The translations under genes and the position numbers were made by a program. A stretch of 64,000 nucleotides of DNA from Muscardinus avellanarius (lineage: Eukaryota > Chordata > Mammalia > Rodentia > Gliridae): positions 150,403,860-150,467,859 of the forward strand of contig OY726557.1 in NCBI GenBank assembly GCA_963383645.1, in the 5' to 3' direction. The notes under the pieces were generated by a model. The model saw nothing but the letters and a program-made list of their open reading frames with translations. It did no database searches and had not been told where the DNA came from. How positions within the stretch are numbered: position 1 is the first letter of the stretch; the number at the start of each line of letters is the position of its first letter. This document shows, piece by piece, positions 21,149 through 33,400 of this stretch.

Positions 21149-21177
21149 TAGTAGTAGTAGTAGTAGTAGTAGTAGTA
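21149..21177. repeat. (AGT)n microsatellite
   Basis: Nine to ten AGT units followed by variant AAT units. Confidence 0.92.
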
Positions 21178-22361
21178 ATAGTATTAACTATCCTCCATTT
21201 TTTGATAGAGAATAGCAAGAATCTAGAATATGTGGGTTGAGATATTGTGACCATCTTTGGAAAATTCTATCTACCACAGTGAGTTATATAAGTAGAAATC
21301 AATTTTTCTATAGCCCCTTTAAAATCACTCTGAACCCAGTCTTCTCTGTACCTTGAATTAACCTTAGTTTTATAGCATTTCATATTTGGTGCCTCTCTTT
21401 GCAGGAAGATTACACACTTATGTCCTGGTGACCTCAGGTACAGGTATATGACTTAAACAAAAGTGCTCTGTGTCATTTCAGGGCAGACACTTCAACAGCC
21501 AGTATAGAGTTCACCATGTTTTCTTTTCCCTCTGTCAGGATGACAAGCAATGTTCCAAACAGTGACTACTCTCTCAGTCTGGGTACTACAGTGGACCACA
21601 GTCTCAACCAACCTACAATTGATGTGGTCTACCACACTGCTTCAGGATGGATGAGATAATGGCCTGTCACCCCAGTGGCTCTCTAAAATACTAGGAGTTC
21701 TTATGTAGCTTACTAAAACACCAAAAACAAACCAAAAATCATTTTGACATCAAATTTCTACTGTTCTCTTGGAGTTAATTTTCTCTGAGTTTATGAGTAT
21801 GGAAATATTTCACAAAATTTTGTCTGACAGGGTTGTTTCAAAACTTTAATGTATGGGAAGGAAACTATTTGTATAGATTCAAGACCAAAATAACGCATGG
21901 CATCCCACAAATCACTTAATTTCTGCATTGCCTGTTTTCTGGCATGTGGAAAAATCTTAAGTAGGTGTTAAGAAAAAAATAAACTATGTACAGAGTATAT
22001 AAATCAGCACATCATAAGGAACTATTTCTATCTACCTTGATGCAGATATAACTATTTTTAATGATCTTTTTCATGGTTTTGCTCTATAACCACAAAAAGC
22101 CAAAGGATGTGTATATGACCAAAATGCCAAATACATGATAAGACGATATCTCAGCTGTTTTGTCTACTTCCATATTCAGCATAAGTATTATGTCCACTGC
22201 CATTAGAGATAGCTATTATTTAGGTGTGATTTTTATATCCTTTTATATAGTAGAAAGAGAAAATAAAAGGTGAAGAAACTTATGTTCTTTTCCTAAAGTT
22301 ACTGGGTATTTTCTTTAGATCTACAACTGCTTAAGGCAAATTCTTCATCCCTCCTTTTCCT

Positions 22362-22570
22362 TTTTTTTTTTTTTTTTTTTTTTTTGCGAGTCTGGGGATG
22401 GAACCTCTGAGCTACAACCCCTACCCTATTTTTTATTCTTTATTTTGAAACTAGGTCTCACTGAGTTGCAGAGGGCCTCACTATTTAGCTGAGGCTGTCC
22501 GCGAACTGCAATCCTCAGGTCTCAGCCTCCCAAATGCTGGGATTACAAGCATGTGCCACCATGCCCGGCT
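22362..22570 (-). repeat. Dimeric SINE, antisense
   Basis: A T23 run precedes gcgagtctggggatggaacc, which lacks the usual 'caggggcattc' stretch. It ends gtgccaccatgcccggct. Confidence 0.88.
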
Positions 22571-22789
22571 CTCCTTTTCCTTCTTACTTTAATTTAAAAA
22601 AAAATTCTATTGCACAACAAAGAACCACAGTACTCTGTCACAGCTTATTTCTATAATATTTTTTGGTGGGAAATCATAGACTATCCATGTGTTTGTAAGC
22701 ATCAAAAAAGATGAAATAACTAGGTCTTTCTATGTTGTTCATAGGTAGAGAGGCTGTCTATACACACCCTACTTTTTTAAAATCTTTTT

Positions 22790-23213
22790 TATATTTTGTG
22801 GTTCTGGTGATTGAACGTAGGGACATTCTACCTCTGAGCCACATCAACAGCTCTATTTTATTTTTACTTTTTGGTGGAACTGGGAATTTAAACCAGGGGC
22901 ATTCTACCTCCAAGCTATACACCCAGCCCTATTTTTTATTGTTTATTTTGAAATAGGGTCTCATTAAGTTGCAGAGGACCTAACTCAGTAGCTGAGGCTG
23001 GCTGTGAACTGGCAATTCTCCTGTCTCAGCCTCTCAAGTACAGGGATTATGAGAGTATGCTGCCATACCTGGTTCTTTATTTTTATTTTGAAACAGTATC
23101 TCCCTAGGTTGATGAGAGTTTCACTATTTGCTGAGGCTATATTCCACTCTGTTATCTTCTTGTCTCAGCCTCCCAAGTGCTGTGATTACAGGTGTGCACC
23201 ACCACATCCGGCT
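22790..23213 (-). mobile_element. SINE interrupted by a second SINE
   Basis: The outer right half is at 22790-22868 (ggttctggtgattgaacgta). The inner copy is at 22870-23072 (ggtggaactgggaatttaaa, ending gctgccatacctggt). The outer left half is at 23075-23213 (attttgaaacagtatctccc, ending caccaccacatccggc). All parts are antisense. Confidence 0.8.
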
Positions 23214-23530
23214 AATACACCCTTTTTTTTTTTTTTTGAGAATTGGGATAATGTGGAGCTGACTTTTGAGAATAGGAGCATGGTGGTGGCACTTGGTACT
23301 AGCCAGAGAAGGCAAAGAAAAATGTGGTTAGGTATGAATGGTCTGCATGATCCTGGAAATTACCATCTGCTTGACATCACCGATCCTATTCCTTATTCAT
23401 AAATTCTTTTTGGCTACATATAATTTTTCCCTTCCAGACTATCTAAATGCTGGAGTCATGATGGCCCTTTATACCCTTCAGCACAGCACAGTTCAGCACA
23501 GATTTAGGTGGTCATTAAATGTTATTTGTA

Positions 23531-23730
23531 CCAGGTGTGGTGGCACACGCATATAATCCCAGTAGTTAGGAGGTTGAAGCAGGAGGATCACAGGTTCATG
23601 GCCAGCATAAGCAACCTAGGGCCTCAGCAACTTAGTGTTACCCTGTGTCCAAGTAAAAATAAAATAGGGCTGGAAATGTAGTTCAGAGGTAGAATGCCCC
23701 TGGGTTCAATCCCTGGCACTATAAAAAATG
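23531..23730 (+). repeat. Dimeric SINE
   Basis: Left half accaggtgtggtggcacacg; right half gggctggaaatgtagttcag, ending ccctggcactataaaaa. Confidence 0.87.
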
Positions 23731-24004
23731 TTATTTACATAACATACATACATACAATCCTTTATCCTCTTTTTAGATAATTCTATAGATGCAAGTAGGC
23801 TCCTATTCATTTAGTGTATTCAACTCAATGTCCATAATTTTCAAGTGAGTTGGGGTCTTCTTTCTTAGGTTTAGAAGAGATTCTATATGATCCAATGACC
23901 TGCGAACTTAAAAAGAAAATAATCTGTTCCCCAATCTTACCCAATGTAGTGGCAGAAAAATATATGATAACCACAGTAAAATTCCTCTTTAGAAAAGAAT
24001 AAAA

Positions 24005-24130
24005 TAAACGAACACATCATTCATTTAGCCCTTCCCCAATTTCCATGTATGCCTCTACCATCTTGTATTCCATTAAGATGTATGACTACAATGCATCAGT
24101 AAAAAAATTTTAAAGAGAAAATAATAAAAT
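24005..24130 (+). mobile_element. L1-like 3' tail
   Basis: It contains cttgtattccattaagatgt, then atgactacaatgcatcag and an A-rich end. This is the same tail as at 20880-20950 and 34440-34520. Confidence 0.55.
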
Positions 24131-24329
24131 AAGCAGTAATAATTATGGTCTATAGTAATTCTGGTATCTTGCTACACAGACATGAAGTTCCTTACTCTTT
24201 GGTTAGGCCTTAACTGTACTATATGGAAGGAGATTCCCATGAACTTTTTTCTCTGATTCTCTGAGTTATATGTGTTCATCCCTTAGATTTTACTCCATTT
24301 CTTTTGTCCTCCTTGAGAAAAGGAGCTTT

Positions 24330-24518
24330 CCTTGTGGTGCAAGAGATTGAACCCAGGGACATTCAACTACTAAGCTATACCCCCAGCCCTATTTTATTTT
24401 TTACTTTGAAACAGTGCTTTGCTAAGTTGGCTGAGGCTGGCTGCAAACCTGTCATCCTCCTGTCTCAGCCTCCCAAGTAATCCCAGTGGATTACAAGCAC
24501 GTACCACCTCATCCCGTT
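24330..24518 (-). repeat. Dimeric SINE, antisense
   Basis: It runs from gcaagagattgaacccaggg to gtaccacctcatcccg. Confidence 0.82.
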
Positions 24519-24955
24519 GTTCTTTTACAGCTAATTTACTGAAGAAATACGCTTGGCTTTTTCTAACAGTGTTTTGTCATTACTATTTATTTTATTTTGG
24601 GTTTTCTTTTAGTTGTACTTTTTATATACACTTAACTGCGAAATAAGATGCATGCAATAAGGGCATCTATTTCTAAATGTAGTTCAATGAATTTTGACAA
24701 GTATACATATCATTGTATTTAAGTATATAATTTCATCAGCTAAGTCAACACATAAAACGTGTCTATCATCTGCAAAGTTGCCTTGCTCTTCTTCACAGTG
24801 TTATGCCCACCAATTCCACCACATTCTAGGCTCCGTGTGTCCCTGATCTTCATCATTATAGATTAGTTTTATATATTCTAGAATTTCAAATATCTACTTA
24901 GTGTTAAAATTTTCCAATAGTCCCATATTGTCATAATGTTTAAATTGTTTGAATT

Positions 24956-25164
24956 CGCTGGGTGTGGTGGCGCATGCTTGTAATCTCAGCGCTTGGGAGG
25001 CTGAGACAGGAGGATCGCACAGGTTTGAAGCCAGCCTCAGCTACTTAGTGAGGCTCTCAGCAAATTAGTGAGACCCTGTTTTCAAATGAAATATAAAATA
25101 GGTCTGGGAGTGTAGTCTGGAGGTAGAAAAGCCCCTGGGTTCCACCCCCAGTACCACCAAAAAA
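24956..25164 (+). repeat. Dimeric SINE, long linker, with TSD
   Basis: It runs from gctgggtgtggtggcgcatg to cccccagtaccacc plus A. The 14-bp duplication aaattgtttgaatt is at 24942-24955 and 25165-25178. Confidence 0.92.
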
Positions 25165-25212
25165 AAATTGTTTGAATTGAAATTCAAGTAAGAACCATAT
25201 TGAAAATGATTG

Positions 25213-25300
25213 AGGCTGGGGGTATAGCTCAATGACTAGACTGCTTGTGTACTCTGCACAAGGCCCTGGATTCAAACCCTAGCCCCATTAAAAAAAAATA
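25213..25300 (+). repeat. Full-length ID element (tRNA-derived, BC1-like)
   Basis: It reads gaggctggGGGTATAGCTCA and carries the middle arm cttgtgtactctgcacaagg that dimeric SINEs have deleted, then ccctggattcaaaccctagc and an A-tail. The A-box-like TAGCTCAATGA and B-box-like GGATTCAAACC suggest former pol III promoter capacity. It stands alone without a B1 half. Confidence 0.7.
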
Positions 25301-26463
25301 ATTGCATAGCCTTTCCATTTCTTCTAAATTCCTTTTCTCCCAAATAATTTGTAACCGAATCTGGGTCAGTTGTCTTGCAGATTTTCCAATGGTCTAGATT
25401 TTGCTGGTTGCACTGGGTGTTTTACATGTTCCTCTGTCCTCTACTTTCTGTAGATAGTAGTTCTATTTAGAGACTTGATTTCTTTCTTTTTTTCTTTTTT
25501 TTTTTTTTGGCCTCATGAATTCTTAACTAGGTTGAAGAATTACAGGCTTTAATATTCTTCTGTTTGTAACAAAAACTCTACATGCAAAATAGTGAAATTT
25601 ATTGATTTATGTAACTGAAAATTCCAAGGCAATATCATAGATTTAGGGCATACCACACAATTTTGCCTAGGTTTTTCTGTCTTTCTATTTGATTCTGGTC
25701 CCTTCTAAATTTTGGCTTTACTCTCAGTATCTTCTCAGGTTCAAATCCATAGGAAATAAAAGTCTCAATTTCTTGTCATTAGCTCTCATTGGCCTGGCTT
25801 GGGTCAAGAATACATCCAGAATCAATTAATAGCACTAAGGAAATATGATTCTGATTGGCCAGTTTAGGATGTCACAGAGTTGGGTGTCTCTCCGGAACCA
25901 TACAGGCTGCGTTACTGAATATAAAGAAACTTTGAGTCCTCTACCATCACAGTTGGTTTAGAGATGATTTTACATATATATTTATGAATGCTATTTTACT
26001 AGTTAATCTTAACATAAAATCTACACTATCTTGTTTGGAAACAGCATCTCCACCGAAATGGAGGTGGAATGATTACAATGTTTTTGGGTAGTAAGGTTGA
26101 AGGAGGGGCCCCTAAGAATTGACCTCAAATTCCTTTCTACTAAGTTAGTACCTACTGTCTCTTATCTGAAAGAAAAACTGGCAGAGCTATGTATAAGTAC
26201 TGGAGAAAGTAGTAATAAGTAGAGGTCAGAGACAAAGGAGAAGTAGGAAACGGGGGGTGGTGGAATACTGATCTCAGGCCCATAAAGAAAACAGGCAGGA
26301 CACTGGGTGACCACACATTTAAGGGCTCAGAACACTTAAGGCAACTTTATCACGAAGAACAGCTCAGAACTGAACTACTTTACCAGATTTTTAACGCCAG
26401 CTACAGACCGTTAGTGGCTTCATAAAACATGTCTTGGTGCCTACCACTATTAAGGCAAGGTGT

Positions 26464-26466
<3 letters not shown>

Positions 26467-26499
<33 letters not shown>

Positions 26500-26555
26500 G
26501 GGTCTGGGGATGGAACCCAGGGGCATTCGACCTCCGATCTACACCCTCTGCCCTA

Positions 26556-26588
<33 letters not shown>

Positions 26589-26707
26589 GAAACCGAGTCT
26601 GAGTTGCAGAGGGCCTCACTGAGTAGCTGAGGCTGTCTGCGAACCGCGATCCTCCGGTCTCAGCCTCCCAAATGCTAGGATTACAAACGTGCGCCACCAC
26701 GCCCGAC
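26467..26707 (-). repeat. Dimeric SINE abutting the DCUN1D5 promoter
   Basis: Two long T runs (26467-26497 and about 26556-26583) bracket the right half gcgggtctggggatggaacc. The left half ends cgccaccacgcccgac. It stops about 50 bp before the CpG-rich promoter. Confidence 0.88.
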
Positions 26708-26744
26708 TAGGTGGACTCTTCATATGAAACGTCAAGACACCCTG

Positions 26745-27400
26745 GACAGGACCGCCAGCATGACTCAACTTACCCCGCCGCTGTCAGAGCGCGGCCCCCC
26801 GCCCGCCCAGGGGGAAGCTGGGGCCCGAGGAGCCACGCCCCGGCTCCGTGCGTCACTTCCGGCCCGGGGCTTTCTCTTCCGGGTCAGACTGAGCCTCCTG
26901 CTGTCGGTGACTAGTGGCGGTGCCGCGCTGTCCGCGTTATCTCCTCCTCGTGCTGTCGAGCCGCAGTGTCCGCGGGCGAGAAGCTCCCTCTGTCCCCGGC
27001 AAAGAAAGACCAGGAGGAGACCTGGGCGCAGGCAGCGGCTGGGCGCGTCGGCGCGGGCTGGCCACTCTGCCCCTCCGCTTGCTGCTGTTTCGGGGAACTT
27101 GGTGCCGGCGCTGAGGAGCCTCCAGCAGACAGCGACCCCCTTCCCGGCTCCCCTGCCCACCCTGCCGGGGAGGGCGGAAGATGCCAGTGAAGAAGAAGAG
27201 AAAATCCTCAGGGGTAGCAGCGCCGGTAGCGGAAGACGGAGGCCTCAAAAAGTGTAAAATCTCCAGGTACCACTTCCCTCACCTTTCAGTTTTTCCTTTC
27301 CGCCTTTGCAGGACAGCTGGAGGAGAAGGAGTCGGGCCCAGGCCGGTCTCCCGGGCTCAAGTTGGAGAGAGGTGAGAGAGACCCCAATACATCAAACTAG
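26745..27400 (+). promoter_or_regulatory. DCUN1D5: DCUN1D5 CpG-island promoter and 5' UTR
   Basis: This is a dense CpG-rich block upstream of and covering exon 1. No TATA box is seen. Two ETS-like cores lie at 26854-26862 (CACTTCCGG) and 26874-26883 (CTCTTCCGGG), and a GC box (CCACGCCCC) at 26833-26841. This composition fits a housekeeping promoter; the transcription start is probably just downstream of these sites. Several long open frames across it are by-products of base composition. Confidence 0.8.
27181..27266 (+). CDS. DCUN1D5: DCUN1D5 exon 1 (coding part)
   Basis: It encodes [20 protein letters not shown] and on to KISS. The ATG has A at -3 (gcggaagATGc). The donor is ctccag|gtacca, splitting codon 29 after two bases. 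Intron 1 is 2,058 bp. Confidence 0.96.
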
Positions 27401-30400
27401 GCGGTAGGTGTAAAACACAGTCTCCGCCCTGGACCCGACCTCGTGTTCGCCTGTGTGCGTGAGATCGGGGCTTATGGGGGGACCCCAGCGTCGCTCCACT
27501 GTGGAAGGAACGAATCCAAAAGGGTGGGGAAATAGACATATGTAAATTGTGTTCTGTTCTCCCCCCGCCCCCATCTTCTACCCTCTTTAATTTTTTTTTC
27601 AAACCTTTAAAGGTCACAGCTGGAATTCCTTTGTAGTGTAAAGAAAGGAACCAAGTATAAGGAATCTTGACCACACTGCCTTGGGACTGAAGAAAGGAAA
27701 ACTGTGCTGTAATTAGCCCCCGGAATTAGTGTTTGGAGTGGCCTAACCTGGAAGATCCCAGCAGGAGACCTTTTAAATAGCCAGAGCCCCATTTTCTGGA
27801 AGTATAATGCTTCCACCTATGCCAATTCCCTGTGTGCGGAGTTGGAAAGTGCCTTCATGCTTTTTGTTTTCTAGCATTCAGCAGGATTTAGCTCTCAGTG
27901 TTTATAATCATTATTTGGGAGCTATTTTACTCTATTAGAGGGGGGAAAAAAAGGAGAACTATAGATATAAATCTTTAACCCTCTTGTATATCATTCAGGC
28001 GTCACAGAAATACTGACTGCTGCAGAAAGCCATTATAGTTGTGAGAAGTAGGTTTGGGGCCTTTCCCCCCACCTTCTTCAGTGTCTTTGTATAAATAGTT
28101 GCCACTTGATGCGAAGACTTCTGATGCTACCATTAAAACACGATAGTGGCCAGCCTTATAAGGAGGAAGTAATAATAGAGCTCTTTTAAAAGCTCTGATT
28201 AAAATGTGAGGGAGGTGACTGGTATAGTCTGCATCTTCCTTTTTGTAATTCCCTTTTTTCCTTAGTTACTGTATTTTGGCAAAGGGGCCTAAGGAACATT
28301 TCTTGGGCTGTTAATGTCTTTTACCACTTGGTAGCTAAAATTAGAATTTGACATGGTTACTTTACTAGCTCACACTTCTGTGAAACATAGTCAAATTAGC
28401 TTTTATTACAGTAACTTGTGGCAATTTTAAGGGTATATAATGTATCAAAATTACTTAAATTGAACACATTAAAATAGCTGAGCAGACAGTAGCAGGACTT
28501 CCTGATACTTTGTTTTATCAATTTAAAGTTTTAAGTATAGTATTTTAATTTTATATCACATTTCTGGATTGTAGAAGTTCCAGTGTTCCTATATTATTAT
28601 GGTGGTGCAAGTTAGTTACTTAAGAAAAGGTTCTCTGAAGTCCACTAAATCCTAGAGGCCATTTTTTAATTTACCAACTTTTAGTGATTTTATTAAGGTA
28701 AAAAAACCAAAATCTTTGATTAAGTAGCTTTGGCCCATTTATTTAGGCTATTTTTAGTTATTCATTTCTTTTTTAATTGGGATTTGTGGGGTTTTTTTTC
28801 TTGTGGACTTTAATATGCCCTTAGGTCCTGAGTCATCATTTATCTTTAAAAATCTAAGTTTGGTAGGTGATATCTAAGCAACTCTTAATGTGTCATTTTA
28901 TTTTGAAATATTAAGCATCAAATAAAATAAACTTAAATATTAAGATTGTTTTAAAATATATATTTGTTATGCACAAATACAATTTCCATGCAGATCAGTA
29001 ACAGGATCACAAAAAAGACTTATTTTCTCAGTTCTCCTACATTGAGATTTAGGTTGGACTTCTGTGTAATTTTGAAATCTGGGGAAATAATTTTAATTGA
29101 TGCTTTTGAAATTTGATCATGCAAAGTAGCATTTGGTTTTTGTTAGCCAGAAATTCTTATGTATAGACTACTGTTTCATTTGCAAATACTTCATTTTTTC
29201 CTGTAATACCAACTTTAGAAGAAAAACTTTGTACAATTCAAATTGAAGTAGTTCTAATTGAACTTAGTTTTTCACTAAGAGTTGAGACTTGATAAAAATC
29301 TTAGGCATTTGTGTGTTTTCTAAGCTATTGCAGATCCCAACCCCCTGCTAGACTAATAAGTGGAGAGGAACATTTTTCAAGCAAGAAGTGCCTGGCTTGG
29401 TTTTATGAGTATGCAGGTAATGAAATTAATGTAAGAAGATATCAGTCATATGCTTTAAAAAGTTTTTTTTTCTTTTGTTTTATTCACTTAACAAATTATT
29501 TGTTGCAGGCCTGCTATGTTTTAGTGCTGCATGCTGGGATCAGAGTCAAGACTAAGGACTAAGACTTAAGAATTTGGTACCATTTCAGGCTGATATTTCT
29601 TTAAACCTATTAAGTTTATAGGAAAGAATAAACTCATTTACTATTTATGTTTAAACACAAATAGACTCACTTATGTTTGTGAACTAGAAACTAACATTTT
29701 CTGAAACTTTTGGGGGAGCATAGAAGATTTAAAACAGATACAGAGCTGGGCGGTACACGCTTGTAATCCCAGCACTTGGGAGGCTGAGATAGGAGGATTG
29801 CACAGGTTTGAAGCCAGCCTCAGCTACTTAGTGAGGCTCTCAGCAACTTAGTGAGACCCTGTTTCCAAATAAAGTATAATAATCTGGGAGTATAGCATGG
29901 AGGTAGAAAAGCCCCTGGGTTCCACCCCCAGTACCAATAATAATAATAATACTCAGATACATCATTGTATAACACATTTACCTTTAGTAATTATTTAGCC
30001 ATTTCTACTAAAATGCAACAATAACTAAGAATATATATATGAATAAATGTGGTAAATACCATATTAGAAAGACATAGGTGAAAATTCATAGAAAGTATTG
30101 TCAGGGTAACTTTCTTGAAGGAGCTAATCTCAGGGTAGATAAGATAATCTCAGGGATAGGCCCAGGGTGATCCTTATAGCATAGAGCTAAAAGTCAGTCA
30201 GCCAGAAGTGAAGCTGAAGAGTTAAGCAAATACATTTCTTTCCCGTAAAATAGTGGGTTTTTTTGGTAGTTATTAATTTTTCAGCTTTTTTGTTTTTTCC
30301 TTTTCCCTTTTCTTAACCTATTTCCTTGCTTCTTTTTTTTCTTCCTTTATTATTTATTATACTTTCTTCTTTAAAGTATTTGTTTTAAAGTATATATGTA

Positions 30401-33400
30401 GTTATTGCCTTGTATTTAGTGCTGATCCTTGTTAAAATCTAAAGTATAGCCGGGCGTGGTGGCGCATGCTTGTAATCCCCGCGCTTGGGAGGCAGAGACA
30501 GGAGGATTGCGCAGGTTCGAAGCCAGCCGCGCGCGCTGGCTTAGGAGACCCTGTTTCCAAATATAAAATGTAAAAAGAGGTCTGGGAGTGTAGCCCGGAG
30601 GTAGAAGGGCTTCCAGGAACCCCAGTACCACCAAAAAATAAAAAAATAAAAAAATAAAAAATCTAAAGTATATTCTGAAATTGAAGTAAAGTTTAGGCTC
30701 TTTTCATGGAAAGTGAGACTGTTTTGAAAAGGAGCAACAACTTTACTGTTGGGATCAGCTGAGTGATCCCAAAAGTATAATTTAAAAATTGTTTAGTATC
30801 AGAACAGACTCTTTCTAGACCAGGAAAAAAAAAGCTATTACTGGCATCCCAAGACAACCACTAACCCAAATTAAATTAAGAAAATTCATTTTCTTGCTGA
30901 CCTCCATTTAAGATGTTGACCCATTATTCAAAATGCCAGTTTTACTGGTATGCATGACATAACATCAAAAGGCCACTTATCTTATTTTGCTTATAAAGTT
31001 TACTAGATACCATAAAAATAATTAGTACATCTTTCTTTCATGTTTGCATTTTTTACCTCATCCTGGAACTTTTCTGGGTATTATAAGATTCTAATTAGAT
31101 ATTTATTTCCTATGTTGGCATTTTTTAAGTGCTGGCATAATGATTGCTTATATTTCAGAAATGAGACTATTATGTTAAGGATGTCATTTTTCCTTATGAC
31201 CATTCTGTTAAATAGGTGATGTTATCCTACATTTTAGTTTTTATTTTTGTTTTATTATTATTATTTATTTTTGTAGTACTGAGGATTTAATTCAGGGACA
31301 TTCTACCACCAAGTTATACCTCAGCTCTTTTTATTTTTTGTTTCTGAAACAGTCTTGCTATGTTGCTAAGGCTGTCCTTGAACCTGTGATCCTCCTGTCT
31401 TAGCCTCCCAAGTATTGGGATTCTGGTATGTTCCACTATGCCTGGCATAATCCTCATTTTATCATTGAGAAAACTGAGGCTTAGATTAAGTAATTTGTCC
31501 AAGATAATACAGTGACAAGAGCCAGAATTCAAATCCCAGTTATTTGTGACCCTAGAGACCATGCTTTTAACTATTGTCATATGTTATTTATTTTTTAATT
31601 TAAATGTGCACCTGATTATGTACATAGCAGCTGATTCTTGTTTTTACAAAAATTATTAGTGAGTACACTTGAGGTTAATTTATCTTCTGTCTATTCAGTG
31701 AGTCATTCAGTTAATATTGAGCACTTGTTTGTGAGTCTGGCCAAGGGCTGAGTGCTGGGGATGTAATAGTGAACTAGTCAGACATGATCCCTCTGCCCTC
31801 AAGGTACTTGGCTTCTAGTGTGGAAGACTAACAACTATGTAAGCAAGGTAATTACAGATTGTGAGGGATTAGGCTGGAAATACATATGGGGAGGTTCAGA
31901 AATAGAGTAAGGAAGGGTTGGATAGATTTTCAAATATAGTGATTAGGGAAGACTTCTCTGTGGATAGGGAAGAACCAGTTGTTTGCCAAATAAACAGTAA
32001 CTGTTCTGTGTTTAAATGACCATATTCCTCATTAAAAATTAAGACAGTAGTTGTGCCTACTTAGAATAATATATGTAAGCTGGGCATGGGCACACCTTTA
32101 ATCCCAGTATTTGGGAGGCTGAGACAGGAGAATTGTAGATTCAAGGATAGCCTCAGTAACTTAGTGAAATGCTTAGTAACCTAGTGAGACTGTTTCAAAA
32201 CAAAACAAAAAAAGACTGCTCTCATGTAGCTCATGGTAAAGTTGCTGTATCACTGAGCACATTTTTGTTTTGTCCTCAGCATCTATTTTGGATAGCATGG
32301 TATTAGACCTTGCAGATATAGCTGGAAACATTTCTTGATGGTTATATGAAAATCAAAAAGTTAATGGTGTTTTTCTTTTTATTTTGAAAGTATCACAGAA
32401 CAAGAATTCAGAAATACATGTGTTCTTCAATTCGTGTAGGATTAATTCCATGACAACCTCACCTCTACCATAATTAACAAAATCTAAGAGTATTCAAATT
32501 TCTTATATAGAATGGGGTAATATTGCATGTAACCTATACACATATCCTGTCGACTTTACTCTCTAGATTGTTTAAATTATGTAAATAACTGAATAATAAC
32601 AAGGGGAAAAGTATATACATTCAGTACAGATGGAATTTTTTTTCCTCTTAGTACTTTTGATCTACAGTTGGTTGAATTCATGGATGTGGAAAACCATGAA
32701 AATGGAAGGCCAATTTTATACTGGATCTATGGTAAACAAAAGCATAGAAAGTGAAAGAATCTTAAGTCCTGTAAAGAACTGAAAAATAAGGTTAGGAAAA
32801 AAATAGGACTAGAATTACATAGTTTAATATAGTAACCACCTAATAGAGTATATCCATAAACTAAATCATTTCCATGGCTTCTTAAATTGAGTGGAAACCA
32901 AGTTGCCTGAGTTAGTTAAATTCAGCTTTAGACGTTTTATGCAGAGAGTATTCTTTTTGGAAGGGTATGATTTTAATAGTATAATTAACATTGTGCCATC
33001 AGAGAAAGAACATTAGTACAGGCCTTGCTTTAGGGTCAGATCTGTGAATATTTACATTGCTCTGAGAAAGCTACTTAACATTTATAGACCTCCTCTAATA
33101 AAAAAAATTTAACTTGACTCTCATCAAATTTTAATCACTAATAAATGCCCCAGTTTCTAGGGCCCTACATTTTCTAACATAACTAACTGACTTTCCCGTG
33201 ACATAACTCTTCAGCTATTATAAAAAAAAAAAAAAAAAACATATTCCTATTGTGGCTTTAAAAACCACTAACCACTATGCTTTCTTCCATTAAGATTTTT
33301 TAAGTTTTGCTTTCTTTCAGTAATATATAAAAATACATACTAAGATATATATACATATATATATATATAATATATATATATATATTTTTAATACAGTGAC

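Larger units (their letters stand above)
4721..26700. other. Intergenic region between divergent DYNC2H1 and DCUN1D5
   Basis: I see no conserved gene here. Recognisable content is listed separately: SINEs, MaLR LTRs, L1 pieces and simple repeats. The stretches 4780-5880, 6180-7130, 7790-8370, 9325-9890, 11910-12600, 13200-13840, 14655-15295, 16225-17110, 17510-17885, 20970-22360 and 25300-26460 hold nothing I can name. They have no long open frame with protein-like conservation and no RNA gene that I recognise. Confidence 0.7.

Noticed and set aside
25213..25300. Possible tRNA gene
   Set aside because: It has tRNA-like A and B boxes but no intact cloverleaf ends, and carries an A-tail, so it is an ID retroposon.
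26724..27257. 177-codon plus-strand frame and several others across the DCUN1D5 promoter
   Set aside because: They overlap the 5' UTR and exon 1 in other frames, with P/R/A-rich content typical of a GC-rich promoter and no family resemblance.
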